A stretch of DNA of 64,000 nt from Heterocephalus glaber. Lineage: Eukaryota > Chordata > Mammalia > Rodentia > Bathyergidae. Shown piece after piece: positions 57,549 to 64,000 of this stretch. The notes beneath the pieces were generated by a model that worked only from the letters and a program-made list of their open reading frames with translations, was not told where the DNA came from and did not search any database. Within the stretch, counting starts at the first letter, position 1; the number at the start of each line of letters is the position of its first letter. The position numbers and the translations under genes are program-made. The stretch lies in contig NW_004624842.1 of NCBI RefSeq assembly GCF_000247695.1, forward strand, positions 3,387,946-3,451,945, in the 5' to 3' direction.

Positions 57549-58095
57549 TAAGAGTAAGGGAGAGCAAGGCAGCTGGAATTCACAGAGTTGCACCAAGTAA
57601 GAGCTCCAAAGGTCTCCAGAGGGCTCCCCTTGAGGATCAGGTGAGTGCTTATCAGGACAAGTGATTTTGGAAGCTACCAGTGGTGGTAGCCTCTAAGGTA
57701 GACCCAACTTTCCTGTATTCACACTTGGGGAGTAGCTTCCCTTGAATTGTAGGTTGGGCTCACTTCTAACAAATAGACTATAGCAGGGGTGATGAGATGT
57801 TTTCTGTGATTAGGCTACAAAAAGACTGTATCTTCTGTCCTGGGCATGCTTTTGGTTGCTCTCTCTCATTCTTGGAGAAGCAAGTTACTGTGTGATGAAA
57901 CAGTCTGGTGGAGACCTTCTGAGGCCAGGGACTAAGGCTTGCCAGTTGCCATGTAGATATGACAGTGGATCCCTCCCACTTGAGCCTTTGATGAAACCAC
58001 AACCCTGACAGAAGCTGCAACCTGATGAGGGATCTTGAGCCAGAAGAACCAAGTAAACTAAAATCATGACCAAATTTCTGACCCACAGAATTTGG

Positions 58096-58165
58096 GGGAG
58101 AGAGAGGGAGAGAGGTCTTGAGAGAGGGAGAGAGGGAGACAGAGACAAAAGAAAAGAAAAGAAAT
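58096..58165. repeat. GGGAGAGA-rich purine tract
   Basis: GAGAGAGGGAGAGAGG-type imperfect repeats then GAAAAGAAAAGAAA. Confidence 0.8.
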
Positions 58166-58427
58166 TGGGGAGATGATAAATGTAGTTTATTAATGTACCA
58201 CTCAAGGCTGGGGGAAAAAAAATCACCCAAAGTGATTAGGGGGATAAGGCATCAGAGTTCACACAGGACCAGAAATAGTTACTGTTCCTACTAGTAAGAA
58301 CAGAAAATCTTCCAAATCATGGGTACTGTGTGGAATACTCAGAATGGTTTTATTTCATGAATGAGAAAAAAATTAGCTCTATTTTAAACACTGCTCTGAT
58401 TCCACCTAACAAAACTTCATAGCTAGG

Positions 58428-58525
58428 GGGCCGGGGATTTAGCTCAGTGGTTTCACCACCTGCTGCTCAAGCGCAAGGACCCAAGTTCGATTCCCGGTAC
58501 CAAAAACAAAAACAAAAACAAAAAA
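58428..58525 (+). mobile_element. ID-like SINE
   Basis: Flanked by AAAACTTCATAGCTAG; tail (AAAAAC)n. Confidence 0.93.
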
Positions 58526-59164
58526 ACTTCATAGCTAGCCTTGAAAAGATCAAAATATTTCCAAGTAACTTAACTTCATTCTAGAACAAAATTCAAGATA
58601 TTTACAGGAATAATAAAATATGCAGTACTCAAAATTCATTGTCTAGCATCCTAATAAAAACTACCAAGCATAAAAATTAAGAAAATATAAACCACACAAA
58701 AAGAAAAAATAAGAAACTGAAACTGACCCAGAAATTACACAGATGACAGAATTAGTACACAGTGAAACAGCTCTCATAACTACATTCCAAAGAGGAACTA
58801 TTGTGTGTATTAAGCAGAGACAAAGAAATTATGTTTTCTAAAAAGACTCCAATCAAACTTGAGGATATGAAAACCACAATGTCTGAAATGAAAAATACAT
58901 TAGATTGTATTAATAGATTTGAAAATGCAGGAGAAAGTGGTAAACTTGAAAACACAGCAATAGAAGCTACCCCAAATCATAGAAAAGTAAAAATAAACAG
59001 AGCATCTGTGAGCTGTGAAACAACTTCAAGCAGTCCAAAGCAGAAGAGAGGGAGATAGTGAAAAATATTTGAAAAACAATAGCCAACAACCTCTAAATCT
59101 GAATTTAAAATTATAAATCCAAAAATCCAAGATATTAAATGAACTCCAAGCAAAGAAACATGAC

Positions 59165-59307
59165 AGGCCACTGTGTTCTCGCTCCATGGTGGCTCGCCCT
59201 CATGCTGTAGGGTATACTTCTTTTCCTACTTTTAATGGCCCAAACTTGCTCTGCGGAGTCTGTTTCTTTTCTCCCCTTTAATAAAACTTTGCTACTGTTA
59301 AAAAAAA
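59165..59307 (+). mobile_element. Short retrotransposed element, copy 2
   Basis: Same family as the copy at 44,397, in the other orientation: starts GGCCACTGTGTTC, holds TTTAATAAAACTTTGC near the end, then A11. Flanked by the 13-bp duplication AAAGAAACATGAC (59,152-59,164 and 59,308-59,320). Inserted in an ancient L1. Confidence 0.8.
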
Positions 59308-59937
59308 AAAGAAACATGACCAAAACTATACCAAGCCATAACATAATTAAATTACTTAAAATTACTAATAAAAGGAAAAAATTTAAGCCAGCCAGAGTAA
59401 AAAGGCACAATGCATAAAGAAGGCATATGGAAGACAAGATTGCAGGTAGTGACCATGAAAAGAAAGATTTCTTAAAAATAGCAAAGGACCATAAAAAACA
59501 ATCCAACAGCTGCTAGATGATACAAAGAATAACATAAGATTGATCAGAGTCAATGAAAAAGCAGAAGATAGCTCAAATGACAAAAAAATCTGTTCACAGG
59601 AGTAATGGCAGAAAACTTCCCAAGCTGGGAAAATTTGACATATAGATAAGAGAGGCATATAGAACTCCAATTACTCATGATAAAAAAAAATCTACACCAA
59701 GATACATAATAGTCAAGATTCCAGAAATTCAACACAAGAACAGAATATTTAAAAGCTGTTAGAGAAAAGAAACAAATCACTTATAAAGGAAAGCCCATCA
59801 GAATCACAGCAGACTTCTCAACACAAACTCTCAAGTCAAGGAAAGCTTGGAGTGAACTATTTCAACTCCTAAAAGAAAACAATCTCCAACCCAGATTGAT
59901 GTATCACACAAAACTATCTTTCAAAATTGATGGAGAG

Positions 59938-60121
59938 GGCCAGGGATTTAGCTCAGTGGTTCTGGCACCTGCCCTGCAAGCACAAGGACCCAGGTTTGAT
60001 ACCCGGTACCCCCCTCAAAAAAAATTCATAGATGGGCCGGGGATTTAGCTCAGTGGTTTCGCCGCCTGCTACGCAAGCGCAAGCACCTGAGTTCGATCCC
60101 TGGTACCAAAAAAAAAAAAAA
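59938..60121 (+). mobile_element. Pair of ID SINEs
   Basis: Units 59,938-60,020 and 60,034-60,121, same orientation, different subtype, between AATTGATGGAGA and AATTGATAGAGA. Confidence 0.9.
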
Positions 60122-60341
60122 ATTGATAGAGAAGATACTTCCATGACAAAAAACACCTGAATGAATTCATGACCACCAAACCAGCACTCCAAAATGTTCT
60201 GAAGGACATTTTAGAAAGAGATAACAAAGACTACAACTCCATGAACCCCAACAGAATGAATCCAACAAGGCAAGTAATTAAACAGAGAGGAAAGAAAGAG
60301 AATCAATAATAGGAATATAGCACGACAAGGATAAGTCAATA

Positions 60342-60458
60342 TAGGGCCAGGGATTTAGCTTAGTAGTTCCGCCACCTGCCTCGCAAGCTCAAGGTCCCAA
60401 GTTCGATCCCCGGTACCAACAAAAAAACCCCCCCAAAAATCCAAAAACAAAAACACCA
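60342..60458 (+). mobile_element. ID-like SINE
   Basis: TAGTTCCGCCACCTGCCTCG arm; AAGGATAAGTCAATA flanks it (and recurs at 60,496). Confidence 0.9.
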
Positions 60459-60596
60459 AAAAACTTAATTACTCTAAAGAAAAGCAGGATATTAAGGATA
60501 AGTCAATACATATCAGTTATAACCATCAATGTAAATGGTCTCAATTCACCAATTAAAAGAAACAGACTGGCAGAATGGATCAAGAAGCAAAATCCA

Positions 60597-60687
60597 GGGC
60601 TGGGGATTTAGCTCAGTGGCACTACGCCTGCCTCAAAAGCACAAAGTCCTGCATTTGCTCCCCCATACAGGAAAGAAAAAAAAAAAG
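60597..60687 (+). mobile_element. ID-like SINE, diverged B box
   Basis: GTGGCACTACGCCTGCCTCA arm; splits L1 ORF2 after QNP. Confidence 0.9.
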
Positions 60688-61206
60688 ATTCAATATCCAA
60701 CAATATGCTGCAACCAAGAAACACATTTAATTGAAAAAGAAATGCAATACTCCATGGGACAGGAAACCAGAAAAAAGCAGAAGTAACTATTCTATTTGCA
60801 CACAAAGTATATTTCAAGCTAAGACTGATTAAGAGAGACAAAGAAGGTCATTACAACCTTGTAAAGGGTGTAAAGGGGACAATCCAAGAGGAAGAGATAA
60901 CAATCATAAATATGCACCAAATAGCAGGGCACCCAACTATATAAAACAAATATTAACAGACGTGAAAAATCAAATAAGCATTAATACAATTGTAATGGGG
61001 TACCTCAATACCCCACTGTCACAGACAGATCAACTAGACAAAAAAACAACAAAGAAATAACAGAATTGAACCAAACTTTTTAACAAATGATTTAGAAGAT
61101 GTCTACAGAGTGTTCCATCCCACAACATCAGAATACACATTCTCAGCTGCACATGGGACATTCTCCAAACTAGACCACATACTCGTTCATAAAACATGCT
61201 TACGTA

Positions 61207-61306
61207 GAGCTGGGAATTTAGCTCAGTGGTTCTGGTGTCTGGCTCCCAAGCACAAGGTCCCAAGTTTGATCCCCCGTACCAAACAACAACAACAACAACA
61301 AAAAAC
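61207..61306 (+). mobile_element. ID-like SINE
   Basis: Flanked by ACATGCTTACGTA/ACATGCTTAAGTA; tail (CAA)n. Confidence 0.93.
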
Positions 61307-62334
61307 ACATGCTTAAGTAAATGCAAAGGAAGTGAAATTAACCCATGCATATTATCAGACCATACTGAAATGAAATTGGAAATCAATGGCAAAAGAAACC
61401 ACAAGAACTTCACAAACACATGGAAATTAAATAACACCTCCTGAACAACCAGATGACATTAAAGACATTAAAGGATGACATTAAAGGAGAAATTAGACAG
61501 TTTCTACAATTAACAATAATGCCAATAAAACATACCAGAACTTATGGGACGCAATGAAAGTAGTCCTACGAGGGAAACGTATAGCAGTGAATTCCCATAT
61601 CAGAAAAACAGTGAGCTCTAATAAACAACCTAATGTTGAACCTCAGGCTTCTATAAAAAGAAGAGCAAGTCAAGCCCATACAAGGGAGGAAATTATAAAG
61701 AGTGAAGCAGAAAATAATGCAATGGAGACTACGAAAATAATACAAAGAATCAAAGAGTTGGTTCTTTGAAAGATTAAATAAAATTGACAAATCCTTAGCC
61801 AACCTTATCAAAAAAGGAACAAAAAACCTCAAATCCACGTAATTAGAAATTAAAAAGGGTGAAATCACAACAGATACTTCAGAAATCCAGAAGATCATCA
61901 ATACCTACTTCGAGAACCTATATTCTAATAAGATGGAAAACACAGAAGAAATGGATAGATTCCTAGATACATATGAATTACCAAAGGTGAATCAAGGATA
62001 TAAAAATCTAAATAAACCAATATCAGTCAATGAAATTGAAGATGTAATTAAAAACCCAATGACAATGAAAAGCCCAGGCCTGAAGGATTCACTGCTGAAT
62101 TCTACAAGAAATTTAGAGAAGAACTAATGGTACTACTTCTCAAACTCTTTAATGAAATTGAAAGGGAAGCAATATTCCCAAATTCACTCCTGGAAGCAAG
62201 CATTACCCTGATACCAAAACCAGAAAAGGATCAAACCAAAGAAAGAGAACTGCAGGCCAATCTCCCTAATGAAAAGAGACACAAAAATCAGTAAGTTACT
62301 GACAAACAGAATATAGCAAATCTGATAAGTTTTG

Positions 62335-62419
62335 GGGTTTTTTTTTGGTACTGGGGATCAAACTCGGGTCCTTCTGCTTTCGAGGCAGGCAGTGGAACCA
62401 CTGAGCTAAATCCCCAGCC
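62335..62419 (-). mobile_element. ID-like SINE
   Basis: Flanked by AGAATATAGCAAATC. Confidence 0.93.
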
Positions 62420-62985
62420 AGAATATAGCAAATCATCAAGATTATACATCATGACCAAGTAGGATCCAACCCAGGAATGTAGGGATGGTTCAACACACCC
62501 AAGTCAATAAATGTAATACACCATATTAACAGAGCCAAGGATAAAATCCCTATAATCACCTCAATAGATGCAGAAAAAGCATTTGACAAAGTCCAACACC
62601 CATTCATAGTAAAAATCCTACAGAAAACTGGAATAGGTGTTTTGCATCTCAATCTGAAAAATCTATGTCAAACCAATACCAACATCATGCTAAATGGACA
62701 AAAACTAAAAGCTTTCACTCTAAAATCAAGAACAAAATAAAGATGTCCATCATCACCACTCCTATTCAATACAGTTCTGGAAACATTAGCCAGAGCCATT
62801 AGACAAGAGAAAGAAATAAAAAGAATAAGGATAGGAAAGGAAGAAGTTAAATTATCATTATTTAAGGATGACATGATACTCTACATAAAAGATCCCAAAA
62901 ACTCCAACAAAAGATTTCTAGATTTAGTAATCAAAGTCAGTAGCATAGCTGGATACAAAGTCAACACTCAAAAATCAATAGCAAC

Positions 62986-63160
62986 CCAGGCATGGTGGCA
63001 CATGCCTGTAATTCCAGCATTCTGGGAGGCTGAGGCAGGAGGATCACAAGTTTAAGGCCTGCCTGGGTGACATAGTAAGTTCAAGGCCAACCTGAACTAC
63101 TTACCAAGACCTTCTAAAAACAAAAAAAAACACATAAAAATAAATAAATAAATAAATAGC
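62986..63160 (+). mobile_element. B1-type SINE
   Basis: Full length; tail (AAAT)n; AATCAATAGCAA/AATAAATAGCA flanks. Confidence 0.9.
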
Positions 63161-63283
63161 ATTCCTGTACACAAATAACAAATTCACTGAGAGAAATTAG
63201 GAAAACAACACCTTTTATAATAGCATCCAAAAAAGTGAAATACCTAGGAATCAATCTAACAAAGGAAGTAAAAAGACCATTAT

Positions 63284-63625
63284 ATGGAAAACTACAGTAC
63301 TCTGAAAAAGGAGATTGAAGAGGATATCAGAAAATGGAAAGGTATTCCTTGTTCTTGGGTAGAAAAAACCAATATAGTGAAAATGACCATACTTCCAAAA
63401 TTGTTATACAGATTTAATGCAATCCCGATCAAAATTCCAATAGCATATCTCATAGAATTAGAGAAAATAATCCTAAAATTCATTTGGAACCAGAAGAGAC
63501 CTAGAATAGCAAAAGCAATTCTGGGCAACAAAGGCAAAGCAGGGGGCATCACAATCCCAGAATTGAAATTATACTACAAAACTTCAGTGATAAAACAGCA
63601 TGGTACGACAAAAGAACAGACCTGA
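63284..63625 (+). pseudogene. L1 ORF2 C-terminal open fragment
   Basis: 113 open codons in the post-RT region: [43 protein letters not shown], all typical of L1 ORF2. It is the longest surviving open piece of this L1 and is not a cellular gene. Confidence 0.85.
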
Positions 63626-63980
63626 GGATCAATGGCACAGACTAGAATATGCACTATCCAATGCCACTTTATCTTTGACAAAGGAGCCAAACACCTTCAC
63701 TAGAAGAAAGATACCCTCTTTAATAAATGGTGCTGGAAAAAGTGGCTTTCCATATGCCAAAGATTAAAACTAGACCCATATCTTTCACCATGCACTAAAT
63801 TCAAATAAAAATGGATCAAAGATCTAAATATTAAAACAGAAACACTAAATCTGCTGGCATATAGAATAAGTAGAACTCTTGAAGACACTGGTGTAGGCAA
63901 AGACTTTATGAACAAAATCCACATAGGAAATATCACAAATAATCAACAACTGGGATCTCAGCTCATTAAAAAGTTTTTAT

Positions 63981-64000
63981 GGGGGGCCGGGGATTTAGCT
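63981..64000 (+). mobile_element. ID-like SINE, cut by window edge
   Basis: GGGGGGCCGGGGATTTAGCT: the head of a unit. Confidence 0.85.

Larger units (their letters stand above)
57119..60340 (+). mobile_element. Ancient L1/HAL1-like 5' portion with ORF1-like region
   Basis: 57,119-57,400 resembles an L1M/HAL1 5' region. 58,800-59,060 encodes a degenerate lysine- and glutamate-rich helical stretch (MKTTMSEMKNTLD) like an L1 ORF1 coiled coil. 59,780-60,230 carries the conserved CAGCAGACTTCTCA block. Broken by stops, four ID SINEs, one B1 SINE and the short retroelement at 59,165. Whether it joins the ORF2 part to the right as one element is likely but unproven. Confidence 0.65.
60460..63980 (+). 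mobile_element. Degenerate L1 ORF2 (endonuclease and reverse transcriptase)
   Basis: Starts with the ORF2 N-terminus (NVNGLNSPIKR..RLAEWIKKQNP). The RT follows: SINVIHHINRAKDK, SIDAEKAFDKVQHPF (62,500-62,605), the catalytic box read as LFKDD near 62,865 where L1 normally has FADD, then KYLGINLT and [12 protein letters not shown] (63,240-63,520). Many stops and frameshifts; no longer coding. Split by SINEs at 60,597, 61,207, 62,335, 62,986 and 63,981. Confidence 0.9.

Noticed and set aside
63292..63552. 86-codon hydrophobic open frame on - (also 48,533-48,805 on +)
   Set aside because: Antisense of L1 ORF2 in both places.

Overview
The window is mammalian nuclear DNA, almost certainly from a rodent. 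It is packed with tRNA-derived ID-like SINEs whose consensus runs from a GCCGGGGATTTAGCTCAG head to a GGTACC(A)n end, and with 7SL-derived B1-type SINEs carrying the rodent internal duplication. The GGTACC-ending ID family is not the murid, squirrel or heteromyid form as I know them. A castorimorph such as a beaver is my best guess, but that is inference.

Two genes are recognisable. (1) The intronless lncRNA NORAD lies on + at about 23,219-28,138. It has a GC-rich TATA-less 5' end with four ETS-type motifs, about 300-nt units arranged as an alternating A/B series (dimer period about 600 nt), 12 exact Pumilio response elements (TGTANATA) and a terminal AATAAA. (2) The last four exons of CNBD2 (cyclic nucleotide-binding domain containing 2, needed for sperm function in mouse) lie on - between 55,598 and 42,485. 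The convergent NORAD-CNBD2 order is the one known in human and mouse. Upstream CNBD2 exons, including its cyclic-nucleotide domains, are beyond the right edge.

Main surprises: CNBD2 carries three independent lesions here (a donor +1 G-to-C, an in-frame TGA and a 1-nt frameshift in the last exon), so its C-terminal part is dead. NORAD carries a lineage-specific ID SINE inside its repeat region with a 9-bp target-site duplication.

Layout: 1-23.1 kb is intergenic DNA towards (by synteny) EPB41L1, made of SINEs, Tigger and hAT DNA transposons, MLT/MaLR LTRs, L2/MIR fossils, a degenerate minisatellite and a small GC-rich block. 23.1-28.1 kb is NORAD, nearly SINE-free. 28.1-42.4 kb is intergenic with a broken L1. 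42.4-55.6 kb is the CNBD2 3' part, its introns filled with L1 debris. 55.6-64 kb is CNBD2 intron or flank dominated by a sense-oriented ancient L1 with many nested SINEs. No CRISPR array, microbial gene, intact transposon ORF or functional tRNA/rRNA gene was seen. SINE and LTR ends were judged by eye and may be off by several bases.
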